Source of the DNA: Odoribacter splanchnicus DSM 20712
Lineage (GTDB): Bacteria; Bacteroidota; Bacteroidia; Bacteroidales; Marinifilaceae
Assembly (NCBI RefSeq): GCF_000190535.1
Contig: NC_015160.1
Location: 496,001-560,000 of the forward strand
Length of the DNA stretch: 64,000 nucleotides
Direction of reading: 5' to 3'
Shown: positions 24,569 to 33,959 of the stretch, piece after piece
Layout of the letters: every line of letters starts with the position of its first letter
How positions within the stretch are numbered: position 1 is the stretch's first letter
Made by a program: the position numbers and the translations under genes
Notes under the pieces: generated by a model
Database searches by the model: none
What the model saw: only the letters and a program-made list of their open reading frames with translations
What the model was told of the DNA's origin: nothing

Positions 24569-25501
24569 TTATTTTCTTCCGTGATGACGGATAAAGAATG
24601 AGCGTAAGTTCAAATTCTTTTTATCAGAAGGGAGTAAAGACCGTACTTTGAGATTATCACTATCATTATCAATTGCAACATAGGAATAAGAGTACGGAGA
24701 GCCATTGATATATTCCGTTTTAATGGTTTTATCCGTATTTAAAACGTATGTCATGTTTTCGCTATATTCGTTTTCGTAATTTTGTTCCGAATCTTTCTCG
24801 TAATATTCCTCCGTATACGAAACCGGGAAATAAGCCGATGCCTTCCCTAGCATACCGACTAACGCAAAAACATCGGCATCCTCCATATCAAGGACCTTTG
24901 CCTGTCCCAAAGTATATTGTCCCAGTTCATTCTTCTCTTCCCCATACTCGATTGTACAAGTAGAACCGTATTCATATTTTTCTCCATCTTCTGTACTTTC
25001 TTCCTTGGTAACTACCTTGATCAGGTTTCCATCTTTCCAGGTGTAAGTCGCCTTGTAGCTTCCTTGAGAAGAAAAGCTTTCCCCATCCTCTTTCCCACTC
25101 TCGCTGGAAGATTCTGTATAAGATACTAACTGACCGTTTCCGTTGTATGAAAATGAAATCTTACCGCTACCTTTATAGCTGTAACCATCCTCATTATAAT
25201 TCCAGGATGCGCTGATGCCTGTGACGTATCCGTCACTGTTAAACGACACTTTGGCTTCTTCATCATCCATAATCACAACTCCCTTGTCATAATCGATCTC
25301 GCCATACACGTAAGAATTATTTTTAACTTGAGTGCAACGATTGTTATCATCGTACACGAAAGTGTAATCCCCGATACGGGAAGGTAACTTTCCGGCGTAT
25401 GTGATTGCCGGCCCTTGTGGGATTTTGTCATCATCATCATCGTTACAAGCTGAAAATAAGCACACTACCATGAGTGCTGTTCCTCATAATAATTTTTTCA
25501 T
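24569..25501 (-). pseudogene. Beta-rich lipoprotein (DUF4595-like) with an in-frame TGA in its signal peptide
   Basis: On the minus strand the expected start ATG (25499-25501) reads M-K-K-L-L then TGA (25484-25486), and then continues in frame as G-T-A-L-M-V-V-C-L-F-S-A-C. With a Trp codon at the TGA it would be a perfect lipoprotein signal peptide (MKKLL, hydrophobic core, FSAC lipobox). The remaining frame, readable from an internal ATG at 25469-25471, encodes 300 residues. It is rich in YxYxxNG motifs, with acidic DDDDD after the lipobox and many Tyr/Gly/Asp repeats like DUF4595 surface lipoproteins. Translation from the internal ATG would leave a signal peptide too short to work well, so the gene is probably inactive or recently mutated. 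A promoter box is present upstream. Confidence 0.6.
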
Positions 25502-25538
25502 TTGTTTTTCTATTAAAAATTTATAAATAATCGGTTTG

Positions 25539-25546
25539 CAAAATTA
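25539..25546 (-). promoter_or_regulatory. Putative -7 promoter box (TAATTTTG) of the lipoprotein gene
   Basis: The minus strand reads TAATTTTG, matching TAnnTTTG, about 38 bases upstream of the ATG at 25501. An intact promoter supports recent loss of the gene by the TGA rather than long decay. Confidence 0.5.
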
Positions 25547-25641
25547 ATTAAGCCCATTGAAAAATCCAATTCAAAAATTTTTTTATATAAATAGGTTCGG
25601 TCAAAAAAATCGGATACACTCTGATTTTCACTTTTTATATC

Positions 25642-25649
25642 TAACTTTG
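25642..25649 (+). promoter_or_regulatory. Putative -7 promoter box (TAACTTTG) of trmD
   Basis: TAACTTTG matches TAnnTTTG and lies 28 bases upstream of the trmD ATG at 25677, which supports that start over the ATG at 25557. Confidence 0.6.
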
Positions 25650-25676
25650 CAATTTAAATCCATCATAAAAGAAGTT

Positions 25677-26366
25677 ATGCGTATCGATATATTAAGTGTG
25701 GTGCCTGAATTACTGGTGAGTCCGTTGAACCATTCGATTATCAAGCGGGCGCAGGATAAGGGAATTGTAGAGATTCATATTCACAATGTCCGGGATTGGT
25801 CGAAAGATAAGTTCCGGAAGGTAGACGATTACCCTTTCGGGGGAGAAGCGGGGTTGGTGATGATGATTCAACCGGTATTCGATTGTATTAACGAGCTGAC
25901 TTCACAGAGGCAGTATGATGAGATTATCTATACAGCTCCGGATGCTCCGACCTTTAATCAGAAAATGGCGAACGAATTGTCTTTGAAGGAGAACATCATG
26001 ATTTTGTGCGGTCACTATAAAGGGATCGACCAGCGTATACGGGATTATCTCGTGACCAGGGAAATATCGGTGGGGGATTATGTCCTGACGGGAGGAGAAT
26101 TGCCTGCCTGCATTATGACGGATGCGATCGTAAGGTTGATTCCCGGGGCGATGAACGATGAGAGTTCGGCTTTGAGCGATTCTTTTCAGGATGATCTGTT
26201 AGCACCTCCTGTATATACTCGTCCTGCGGAATTCAACGGTTGGCGGGTTCCTGATATCCTGCTGTCCGGTAATCATGCTAAAATACGGGAATGGCAGGAG
26301 AAGGTCGCTTATGAACGGACGAAAACATTGCGTCCTGATTTACTCGGGGAGCAAGGAGATTTTTGA
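25677..26366 (+). CDS. trmD: tRNA (guanine-37-N1)-methyltransferase
   Basis: From ATG 25677 ([16 protein letters not shown]) the product is 229 residues, the normal TrmD length; the in-frame ATG at 25557 would add 40 untypical residues and lies upstream of the promoter box. SPOUT-fold motifs are present: [10 protein letters not shown] (about 112-121), which forms part of the S-adenosylmethionine-binding knot, and [12 protein letters not shown] (about 134-145). TrmD methylates G37 of several tRNAs and prevents +1 frameshifting. It is a single gene, with the rpsA promoter downstream. Confidence 0.95.
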   Translation: MRIDILSVVPELLVSPLNHSIIKRAQDKGIVEIHIHNVRDWSKDKFRKVDDYPFGGEAGLVMMIQPVFDCINELTSQRQYDEIIYTAPDAPTFNQKMANELSLKENIMILCGHYKGIDQRIRDYLVTREISVGDYVLTGGELPACIMTDAIVRLIPGAMNDESSALSDSFQDDLLAPPVYTRPAEFNGWRVPDILLSGNHAKIREWQEKVAYERTKTLRPDLLGEQGDF

Positions 26367-26387
26367 TCGTTTTTTTTATAAAATAAT

Positions 26388-26420
26388 TAATTGTAAAACA
26401 GATTATTATTCTTACCTTTG
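26388..26420 (+). promoter_or_regulatory. Promoter of rpsA (TTG-N19-TACCTTTG)
   Basis: TACCTTTG at 26413-26420, with a TTG about 19 bases upstream near 26390, gives a good match to the -33/-7 spacing 53 bases before the rpsA start. Confidence 0.65.
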
Positions 26421-26472
26421 CGGCCGTATTCAAAATAATGTCTAACTCATTAGATAGGAAACAATTAAATTT

Positions 26473-28338
26473 ATGTCAGAAGAACAAAAAGAGATGCAGG
26501 TGGAAGCTGCAGAAAAAGCCGCAAAGAAAGTAGCTCCGGTAACAACCGCTGAGCCGGAAGAAAATTTTGATTGGGATGCCTATGAAAACGACGCCGTGGT
26601 ACCGGCATCCGAAAAAGATGCGTTAACTCAAAAATACGCAGAAACTCTTTCTAAAGTAGGAGAGAAAGAAGTTGTTGAGGGAACCGTAATCTCTATGAAC
26701 AAAAGAGAGGTTGTGGTGAATATCGGCTACAAATCTGACGGTATCATCTCATTGAACGAATTCCGTTACAATCCGGAACTGAAAGTGGGAGATAAAGTAG
26801 AAGTTTATGTAGAAACTCAGGAAGACAAAAAAGGTCAGTTGACCCTTTCACACAAACAGGCTCGTGCTCTGCGCAGCTGGGATCGTGTGAACGAAGCGTT
26901 GGAAAAAGACGAAATCATCAAAGGTTTTGTTAAATGTCGTACCAAGGGCGGTATGATCGTTGACGTATTCGGTATCGAAGCCTTCTTACCGGGTTCTCAG
27001 ATCGACGTTAAACCGATCCGTGATTACGATGTATATGTCGGTAAAACAATGGAATTCAAAGTGGTTAAAATCAACCAGGAATTCAAAAACGTTGTTGTAT
27101 CACACAAAGCTCTTATCGAAGCTGAACTCGAACAGCAGAAGAAAGACATTATTTCTAAACTGGAAAAAGGACAGGTACTTGAAGGAACTGTTAAAAATAT
27201 CACTTCTTACGGTGTATTCATCGACCTCGGTGGCGTAGACGGATTGATCCACATCACCGACCTGTCATGGGGCCGTGTAAATCATCCGAACGAAATTGTG
27301 ACGCTCGATCAGAAACTGAACGTGGTTATTCTGGACTTCGATGATGAGAAGAAACGTATCGCTTTAGGTCTGAAACAATTGACTCCACATCCTTGGGATG
27401 CTCTGAGTGCTGACCTGAAAGTAGGGGATACTGTAAAAGGTAAAGTAGTGGTTATGGCTGATTACGGTGCATTTGTCGAAATTGCTCCGGGGGTTGAAGG
27501 GCTGATCCACGTTTCTGAAATGTCATGGTCTCAGCACCTGCGTTCTGCTCAGGATTTCATGAAAGTGGGAGATGAAGTAGAAGCAGTTGTATTGACCTTG
27601 GACCGTGACGAACGGAAAATGTCTTTGGGTATCAAACAGCTGAAGTCTGATCCGTGGCAAAATATTGAAGAGAAGTACGGTGTAGGTACCAAACATACCG
27701 CTACTGTACGCAACTTCACGAACTTCGGTGTATTTGTAGAAATCGAAGAAGGGGTTGACGGATTGATTCATATCTCCGATCTGTCCTGGACGAAGAAAGT
27801 AAAACATCCGGCAGAATTTACTCAGATCGGTGCTCCGATTGAAGTAGTTGTATTGGAAATCGATAAAGAAAACCGTCGCTTGAGCTTAGGCCACAAACAA
27901 TTGGAAGAAAACCCATGGGATGTATTCGAAACGATCTTCACCGTTGATTCTGTACACGAAGGTACGATTACCGAAATTTTCGATAAGGGTGCTGTAGTTG
28001 CATTACCTTATGGTGTTGAAGGATTCGCTACTCCCCGCCACTTAGTGAAAGAAGACGGAAGTCAGGCTAAAGTGGATGAAAAATTGGAATTCAAAGTGAT
28101 CGAATTCAACAAGGCCGCTAAACGGATCATCGTTTCTCATTCACGTGTATTCGAAGATGCTCAGAAATCAGAAGAGAAAGCAAAGAAGAACGCTGAAGAG
28201 AAATCTACTAAAAAAGCGGTTAAACAGGTGAAAGAAAAATTGGAAAAAACCACTTTGGGAGATATCACCGAGTTAGCTGCTTTGAAAGAACAGATGACTG
28301 CCGATGCAGCTGCTGCTAAAGAAGAGAACAAAGATTAA
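26473..28338 (+). CDS. rpsA: 30S ribosomal protein S1
   Basis: The 621-residue protein has six S1 (OB-fold) domains after a 60-residue acidic N-terminus. The later domains carry the FVEI/VFVxL-GVDGLIHISDLSW signature (for example near 255, 340 and 425). The Lys/Glu/Ala-rich C-terminal tail (KKAVKQVKEKLEK) is typical of Bacteroidetes S1. S1 unwinds and docks mRNA on the 30S subunit. It is highly expressed: its codon use is noticeably biased to C-ending and GAA/AAA codons relative to neighbours. Confidence 0.97.
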   Translation: MSEEQKEMQVEAAEKAAKKVAPVTTAEPEENFDWDAYENDAVVPASEKDALTQKYAETLSKVGEKEVVEGTVISMNKREVVVNIGYKSDGIISLNEFRYNPELKVGDKVEVYVETQEDKKGQLTLSHKQARALRSWDRVNEALEKDEIIKGFVKCRTKGGMIVDVFGIEAFLPGSQIDVKPIRDYDVYVGKTMEFKVVKINQEFKNVVVSHKALIEAELEQQKKDIISKLEKGQVLEGTVKNITSYGVFIDLGGVDGLIHITDLSWGRVNHPNEIVTLDQKLNVVILDFDDEKKRIALGLKQLTPHPWDALSADLKVGDTVKGKVVVMADYGAFVEIAPGVEGLIHVSEMSWSQHLRSAQDFMKVGDEVEAVVLTLDRDERKMSLGIKQLKSDPWQNIEEKYGVGTKHTATVRNFTNFGVFVEIEEGVDGLIHISDLSWTKKVKHPAEFTQIGAPIEVVVLEIDKENRRLSLGHKQLEENPWDVFETIFTVDSVHEGTITEIFDKGAVVALPYGVEGFATPRHLVKEDGSQAKVDEKLEFKVIEFNKAAKRIIVSHSRVFEDAQKSEEKAKKNAEEKSTKKAVKQVKEKLEKTTLGDITELAALKEQMTADAAAAKEENKD

Positions 28339-28433
28339 TCTCAGATTTCAGATTCTGGATTTCAGATGGGAGGCATTTGGAAAAGTCTTCGTAACTTGCA
28401 AACGAAATCTCAACCTGAAATTGCAGATCGGAA

Positions 28434-29369
28434 ATGAAGTTTGAATTAACGATATTGGGAAGCGGGTCATCCATTCCTACTTCCAATAGAAACTCTGCCG
28501 CTCAGGTACTTCATGTACTTGGGCGGTATTTTCTTATCGATTGTGCCGAAGCTACCCAACATCAGCTCAGGCGTTTTCATGTACCTTATAATAAGATCAA
28601 TCACATCTTTATTTCTCATCTCCATGGAGATCATTTTTTTGGATTGATCGGTTTTTTATCCACTCTTTCTTTACAAGGCAGACGGGGAGAAATGCACATT
28701 TATGCAGAACCGCGTTTACAGGAACTGATCGGGTGCCAGATGAAAATCTTGCATAGCCGTTTCACTTTTCCTTTGTTTTTTCATGCCTTATCCCGCCGCG
28801 AAGAGGTGATTTATGAAGATAAAGTGGTTACTGTGACGGCTTTCCCGTTGAAACATCATTATGACACACCCGTTAGTGGGTTTCTTTTCCGGGAAAAAGA
28901 ACGCGAAAGGACTATCCTGAAAGATCGGACTGCGGCCTGGAACGTACCGATAGCATTTATGCAATACCTGAAACGAGGGGAAGATTTTATAACTCCGGAG
29001 GGGGAGATTGTGGCTAACGAACTTTTGACGGTAGCACCGCCACCGGCCCGTTCCTTCGCTTATATGACAGATACTTTGTTTCGGGAGCGTTTTGCCGATT
29101 ATGTCAGGGGGGTGGATTTACTCTATCACGAAGCGACCTATATGAATGCTGATGCTGTTTTAGCAAAAGAAAGTTATCACAGTACTACGGGGCAAGCAGC
29201 CCGTATTGCTGAGTTAGCCGGAGTCGGAAAATTATTATTGGGTCATTTTTCGGCCCGTTATACAGAATGCTCGGAACTTTTGGCTGAAGCACGGGAAGTC
29301 TTTCCCAACACTTTTTTGTGTTCTGACGGAGATCTTTTTGAAGTGCCTGCTGTAAAAAGAAGAAGCTGA
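28434..29369 (+). CDS. rnz: Ribonuclease Z
   Basis: The 311-residue metallo-beta-lactamase-fold enzyme has the zinc-binding HLHGDH (about residues 63-68), a later HH pair (FPLKHHYDTP near 140), and the C-terminal LLGHFSARY (about 265-273). RNase Z trims tRNA 3' ends. The ATG at 28434 lies in a linker made of cagatttcagat words. The gene is followed by the GH76-like gene with its own promoter. Confidence 0.93.
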   Translation: MKFELTILGSGSSIPTSNRNSAAQVLHVLGRYFLIDCAEATQHQLRRFHVPYNKINHIFISHLHGDHFFGLIGFLSTLSLQGRRGEMHIYAEPRLQELIGCQMKILHSRFTFPLFFHALSRREEVIYEDKVVTVTAFPLKHHYDTPVSGFLFREKERERTILKDRTAAWNVPIAFMQYLKRGEDFITPEGEIVANELLTVAPPPARSFAYMTDTLFRERFADYVRGVDLLYHEATYMNADAVLAKESYHSTTGQAARIAELAGVGKLLLGHFSARYTECSELLAEAREVFPNTFLCSDGDLFEVPAVKRRS

Positions 29370-29394
29370 TGATCGATACCCGGAGAAAGTGTGA

Positions 29395-29402
29395 TATATT
29401 TG
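29395..29402 (+). promoter_or_regulatory. Putative -7 promoter box (TATATTTG) of the GH76-like gene
   Basis: TATATTTG matches TAnnTTTG, 33 bases upstream of the ATG at 29435, and lies just beyond the rnz stop. Confidence 0.5.
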
Positions 29403-29434
29403 CGCTGAATTAATAATCTGAAAATATTTTTTGA

Positions 29435-30616
29435 ATGAGAACATGTGCTTTATTTCTGTTAGGGGCATGGATGTGTTGTGTGGCCTGTACCTCTGAACAA
29501 AATTCGAAGGTGAATATTAATGTTGTACGTGCCGATTCGTTATTGAATCAGGTGCTGGCTCTTTATGAAGTGAAAGAATATGGGTTATTGCTGGAGAATT
29601 ATCCTCCGAAAGAAAACGAACGAGCGACCTATCTGGCCGATGAGACACAGCAGAAAACCAATCAAAGAGTCTCTTATCTTTGGCCGTATTCCGGTATGGT
29701 ATCCGGTTGTGTTTCGCTGTATAAGACTACAGGAGATGAAAAGTATAAACAATTGTTGGAAAATCGTATACTACCTGGGTTGGAGAAATATTGGGACGGT
29801 AAACGGGAACCCTATTGTTACCAGTCTTATCCGATGCAATTCGGGTATAGTGACCGTTATTATGATGATAATGACTGGTTGGCTATCGACCTTTGTGATT
29901 ATTATGCTTTGACGAAAGATCCGGCGGTTTTGGAAAGAGCGAAAGAGCTACACCGGTATATTTACAGCGGCTGGGATGAAGTATTAGGAGGAGGGATTTA
30001 TTGGTGTGAACAGAAGAAATTGTCTAAGAACACTTGTTCGAATGCACCTGCTACGGTCTTATGTATGAAATTGTATAACCTGACTTCCGATCCTGATTAT
30101 CTCGATCTGGCCAAGAAGACTTATCGATGGACCAAAGAAAATTTATGTGATCCCTCGGATGGTGTGTATTGGGATAATATTAATCTGGAAGGGAATATAG
30201 CTAAGCAGAAATATACCTATAATAGCGGGCAAATGATTCAGGCCGGCGTGTTATTGTTCCAGGCGACCGGTGACAGCACCTATTTGAAAGATGCTCAGGT
30301 GACGGCAAAAGGAGCTCACGGATATTTTCGGAAAATGCAGCCTGTTCAGGGGGGAGAAGCGATGTTTTATACCAGTTCGCCTTGGTTCAATGTGATCCTG
30401 TTCCGGGGATTAAAAGCTTTGTATGAAGTGGATAAAAATCCGGTATATGTAAAGGCGATGATGGAAAATACAGATTATGCCTGGAAAGAGACCCGGGATG
30501 AACATGGACTGTTGAATGGAGATTGGTCGGGTAATCACAAAGACGAACACAAATGGTTGCTGAATAATGCCTGTATGGTAGAAATGTATTCGGAAGCGGC
30601 TCAGCTTGACTGGTGA
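29435..30616 (+). CDS. GH76-like alpha-1,6-mannanase lipoprotein
   Basis: The 393-residue protein has an SPII signal (MRTCALFLLGAWMCCVACTS, lipobox VAC). The mature domain is an (alpha/alpha)6-type fold with the GH76 signature YYDDNDWLAID (about 147-157), containing the paired catalytic Asp residues, and repeated aromatic-rich helices (WPYSGMVSG; YSGWDEVLGGGIYW; KYTYNSGQMIQAG). Family members cleave alpha-1,6-mannan backbones, and this one is probably on the cell surface or in the periplasm. It is a stand-alone gene with no adjacent SusCD pair; the IS to its right was inserted just past its terminator. Confidence 0.85.
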   Translation: MRTCALFLLGAWMCCVACTSEQNSKVNINVVRADSLLNQVLALYEVKEYGLLLENYPPKENERATYLADETQQKTNQRVSYLWPYSGMVSGCVSLYKTTGDEKYKQLLENRILPGLEKYWDGKREPYCYQSYPMQFGYSDRYYDDNDWLAIDLCDYYALTKDPAVLERAKELHRYIYSGWDEVLGGGIYWCEQKKLSKNTCSNAPATVLCMKLYNLTSDPDYLDLAKKTYRWTKENLCDPSDGVYWDNINLEGNIAKQKYTYNSGQMIQAGVLLFQATGDSTYLKDAQVTAKGAHGYFRKMQPVQGGEAMFYTSSPWFNVILFRGLKALYEVDKNPVYVKAMMENTDYAWKETRDEHGLLNGDWSGNHKDEHKWLLNNACMVEMYSEAAQLDW

Positions 30617-30640
30617 TCTGTAAATTTGAATGAATAATAG

Positions 30641-30687
30641 TGAACCTTCGTTGTCGGTACCGATCCGGACGGAGGTTCATTTTTTTA
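30641..30687 (+). terminator. Hairpin terminator after the GH76-like gene, now truncated at the IS junction
   Basis: Arms starting tgaacct (30641) and ending aggttca (30673-30679) pair over about 11 bases including a G-T pair, followed by a T-tract cut by the IS at 30688. Before insertion the T-tract continued into the stop codon of the leftward gene now at 32373, so the hairpin probably served both converging genes. Confidence 0.75.
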
Positions 30688-30867
30688 GGGATATTCAGTA
30701 AATGTCCCTAAAAAGTAAGATGGCATATAAAGTTGATAGAGTATAATCACTTTATATGCCATTATTATTGCCCTTTTTCTGTGTTTTTTCACATAATCCT
30801 ATCTTGTTAGACACGACGCTTCGGAAGAGGTCTGATGACCCCTTCTGGTTCTGTCGGTAAATTTATG

Positions 30868-32227
30868 TCATGCCGCTTTATCCGCCCGGTTCCTGATTTT
30901 ATCTATCATCAGTATGGCATTTGCCGTATGTATTCCAAAGAAAATCCATAGGATTTCCGTCTTCCTGTTCCGTGCCTTTATCCTTGAGAGTGAGTAATGC
31001 TGCTTCTGTGTGCCGAAGCTGCCTTCAAGTCGGGTGGCCCTTTCTTTTGACAGTTCACTTCTGAGAACCTTTCTCAAGGATTCATCCCTGGCCGCCCTTC
31101 CCTTGCGTACAAAGGATGTTGATATTCCATATTTTGTACAGAACTTTCTGTTGGCATTATTGGCATATATGGAATCGGCAGCCACGCATCTTACCCTCAC
31201 ATTCATGAGCTTCTGCTGCATGCGGATACAGTCCTTCAGGCGTATACCTTCGTTGAAAGCCTTGAACGAGAGGTGTTCGATGAACGATATGCCGTCTATC
31301 TGTATGTTGTTGACCTTCGCACCGAACTCGACGGACTTTGTTTCCTTGCCTCTTACAATGGGACGTACATAATGGCGGTCAATGCTGACGATGCGGTCCC
31401 TGACCTTCCTGCCTTCAAACGACTCCTTTTCCTGTACAAGAACCTTTCTGATGATGGAAAGACGCTTCTGGTAATCCTGGGTATATCGGAGTGAGGTTCC
31501 ATGTTCTCTATGGGATTTCATCCCCTCTGTATGAGGAGCTTTCAAAGAGTCTGATCATACGACGCTTGAGCATCCTGTCCTTGAAAGCCTTCTCTTTCTC
31601 TTCTGGCAGTAGGACAGATAGGACTTCGCCACCATCCGCATACTGTTGCGCGGGACGCCTTATACCCAATCTCTGCAATGAAGGCAGATTTTGCCTGTAG
31701 AGCCATTCCAGACTTTCCCAAAGGAGTTTCATATCCGTAGGAAAACGCATATGGCTCTCATAGCATGTGGCATCGGTCATACAGACGTGAAGGCTGTCAA
31801 GATAGGGTTTCCAGTGTGAAGCCAGCACTTCCTGGAGGGAATCAACATCAAGACGGGACGCTATCTCATTGCGGATGGCACTGACTATCTTGTAGTTGGT
31901 TATGGGAAAGGACGGATTTATCATAATCCCGCAGAACATCTGGTAGTGTATGTTCCCGTTAAGATGTTCCACCAGCTGCCTGTCAGAGAATCCGGTGTAC
32001 GCCTTCAGGACCATAAGGGCGATCTTCGCCGAAGGACTGAAGATGTTCCTGCGTCCCAGTCGCTGTTCCGACAGGCCCATGGTCTTTGCCATACGCTCAA
32101 ACGGAAACACCGAATGAAGCCTGCCAAGCTCACTCTCATGAAAACTCTTGCGATATTTTTCTATAATATCAAATTCTGTAAAGCCCAAAGTAGGGTGAAT
32201 TTCCGAAATATTTTGTATCTTAGCCAT
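30868..32227 (-). pseudogene. DDE transposase of copy 1, frameshifted
   Basis: The reading frame starts at ATG 32227 (MAKIQNISEIH; earlier in-frame codons belong to the leader) and is interrupted at about 31508 by a stop after an extra C. The rest continues in another frame to 30868. The D-D-E residues are visible: DATCYES (first Asp), AADSIYANN (second Asp) and RLEGSFGTQKQHYSL (Glu), the last motif resembling the EGKFG-K-x-YGL of IS5/IS1182 transposases. Unlike copy 2, the C-terminus here is intact (IRNRADKAA). Between 31508 and 31720 several compensating single-base indels change the encoded residues. Confidence 0.85.
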
Positions 32228-32301
32228 ATCTTTGTTGGGGAATTTCCCCCGTTTTGGATTCCAAACCTTATTTGCGGGGGAATACCTAAAGATACAAAAA
32301 A

Positions 32302-32341
32302 GCCAACTAATTCGCAACATTTTGTGTATGAATTAGTTGGC
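32302..32341 (-). repeat. Leader hairpin of IS copy 1 (terminator-like)
   Basis: Arms gccaactaattc and gaattagttggc (12 bases each) with a 16-base loop lie between the right end of the IS and the transposase start. In transposase orientation the stem is followed by TTTTTT. It could stop transcription entering from outside the element. Confidence 0.6.
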
Positions 32342-32372
32342 TAATTTTATACTATTTACTGAATATCCCTTT

Positions 32373-33854
32373 TTAAGGACTGGGAATACCCGGGCAGGGA
32401 TATTTTTTACTGTCACCGAAGAGTAAAAACAATTCTTTGCGGGCTTTTTCCAGATTCTGACGATAGTTTTTTTGTCCGAGTTTGTCGATTTTATTTGTAA
32501 GTATATAATTATCCGGATAATAGGTTTTCCCATCGTTCATCCTGAATTGCGTTTCCAGCTGCATATAGTGATTCAGGTCACCGACTGCTTTCCGGGAATC
32601 CAGAAGGGGAGGCAGGCGGTGAAAAAAGGCGGAATCATATTTTCCGGTCGGATAGCGTTGAGCTAAATGAATTTTGACCAGGACAGGGTCTGTCTGATAG
32701 GCTGTTTTTATCTTATTCTGGCCGAACAGGTGGAAAGCTTCCTTTTCGATCAGGCGATTGATACCGGGTTGGTGCCGGGAAGGTTGTTCGATCAGGATAA
32801 AATCTTTTCCCAGGTTGTATTTCCAGGTGGTTTGTTGATGGCAGGAAGAGATATAGTTTTGTCCGCAACTATCATAAACGAAGGTGAGTTGGGCATGGGT
32901 CGAAAAAGGTGAACTGGTTTTTCTCCGGTTGGTTAATAAAGTTTGTCTTAATAGTTGATAATCGATATAATCGAAGGTCATGTTTTTTACATAATAGTTT
33001 TCTCTGTCGATAATCAGCGTACCTTTACATGAAATCCGGGTACGTTCGGGATAGGCCGAACGGCGGGTCTGGAAGGTAAAGGTATAATCCGGATCTTCGG
33101 TGTCTATGGCCCGGATATCGTAAGAGTCGATTCCGTCGAAAAGGGGACCGAAGAGTTGGATCGCCCGGAGAAGGGTGAAAATTTTCCGGGTACCTACATC
33201 GAACCGGATATCTTCGTAAGTCAGAAACATCGGTGACAGGGTATCGCTTCCGTTATTGGTCAGATTAAGACTACGGGCGATATACTGGGGTACCAGATAA
33301 GAACGGTAAGTTTCATCCCAGGTATTTTTAGCTTTTATGTTGCCTGAAGTGAAGTAAAAACCGAATTCTCTCCGGTATTCGACTGTCGTATCCCGGCAGA
33401 CGGTGATCTTTTCATATTGTGCCGGTCCGTAATAACGGCAAACGGGTAAACGTCCTGCTTTTATTTTTTGTAATTTTTCGATGGCTTTCTTTAAGATTTC
33501 TTTCGGAGATATGCCCGTGGCTGTCGCCTCCTGTAGGTTGTATTGCAGCTCCTGCATAGTGAAGGCCGGATGCCTTTTCAGTTCCTGTAAACTGTATTGG
33601 ACCGTTGCATATCCTATGCCTTGGAATACAATGGTATCGGAAGGTTGTAAAGAATTGACCGGGAAAGTTCCTTCCCCTTCCATATCGGAAGTAGCTAAAA
33701 GTGTAAATTGTTTTTTTAAAATAAAGTATACTCCAAAAATGGGTTTTTGGTTCTCGTCTGTGATCCTGATTTTTATTTCTTCGTTGGCAGGATTGGCATA
33801 AATATTTGCTGAGACAGACAGGAGTAATAGAAAACCCAGATACCATTTTCGCAT
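32373..33854 (-). CDS. Secreted protein with N-terminal carboxypeptidase-like regulatory domain
   Basis: The 493-residue protein has a signal peptide (about residues 1-20, cleavage near ANIYA). A carboxypeptidase-regulatory-like beta domain follows (about 26-110, IRITDENQKPIFGVYFILKK), then a long beta-rich region of unknown type with many Tyr/Arg/Phe residues. This layout occurs in Bacteroidetes proteins with unknown outer-membrane roles. There is no HExxH or other catalytic motif. Its stop codon lies inside the target-site duplication of IS copy 1, so the IS is immediately downstream and has separated it from the shared terminator at 30641. The function is unknown. Confidence 0.8.
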   Translation of the reverse strand: MRKWYLGFLLLLSVSANIYANPANEEIKIRITDENQKPIFGVYFILKKQFTLLATSDMEGEGTFPVNSLQPSDTIVFQGIGYATVQYSLQELKRHPAFTMQELQYNLQEATATGISPKEILKKAIEKLQKIKAGRLPVCRYYGPAQYEKITVCRDTTVEYRREFGFYFTSGNIKAKNTWDETYRSYLVPQYIARSLNLTNNGSDTLSPMFLTYEDIRFDVGTRKIFTLLRAIQLFGPLFDGIDSYDIRAIDTEDPDYTFTFQTRRSAYPERTRISCKGTLIIDRENYYVKNMTFDYIDYQLLRQTLLTNRRKTSSPFSTHAQLTFVYDSCGQNYISSCHQQTTWKYNLGKDFILIEQPSRHQPGINRLIEKEAFHLFGQNKIKTAYQTDPVLVKIHLAQRYPTGKYDSAFFHRLPPLLDSRKAVGDLNHYMQLETQFRMNDGKTYYPDNYILTNKIDKLGQKNYRQNLEKARKELFLLFGDSKKYPCPGIPSP

Positions 33855-33959
33855 ATTCAGATGTATTTTTAAGTTGAGCGAAGTTTTTCTGCTGCAATCG
33901 GTTTGGTTGGAAAATCATTATATCCTGTATTTAAAATACGTCTTGTAAAAATAGGATTT

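Larger units (their letters stand above)
30688..32369 (-). mobile_element. IS5/IS1182-like insertion sequence, copy 1 (1682 bp)
   Basis: The ends are inverted: GGGATATTCAGTAAAT at the left and ATTTACTGAATATCCC at the right, 16 bases. The element is flanked by a direct repeat TTTTTA (30682-30687 and 32370-32375), a likely 6-bp target duplication. The transposase reads leftward and is broken. It is nearly identical to copy 2 at 42785-44466, with the same total length. Between 31500 and about 31720 it differs from copy 2 by roughly ten single-base insertions or deletions, mostly in homopolymer runs. Hairpins lie near both ends (30720-30762 and 32302-32341). Confidence 0.92.

Noticed and set aside
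25484..25486. TGA as a selenocysteine codon in the lipoprotein signal
   Set aside because: A signal peptide residue has no known need for selenocysteine, and no SECIS-like element was recognised. A nonsense change from TGG is simpler.
31508..31545. Programmed frameshifting in the IS transposase
   Set aside because: The frame break in copy 1 is caused by several different indels relative to copy 2, the equivalent place in copy 2 is in frame, and no slippery heptamer conserved in both was seen.
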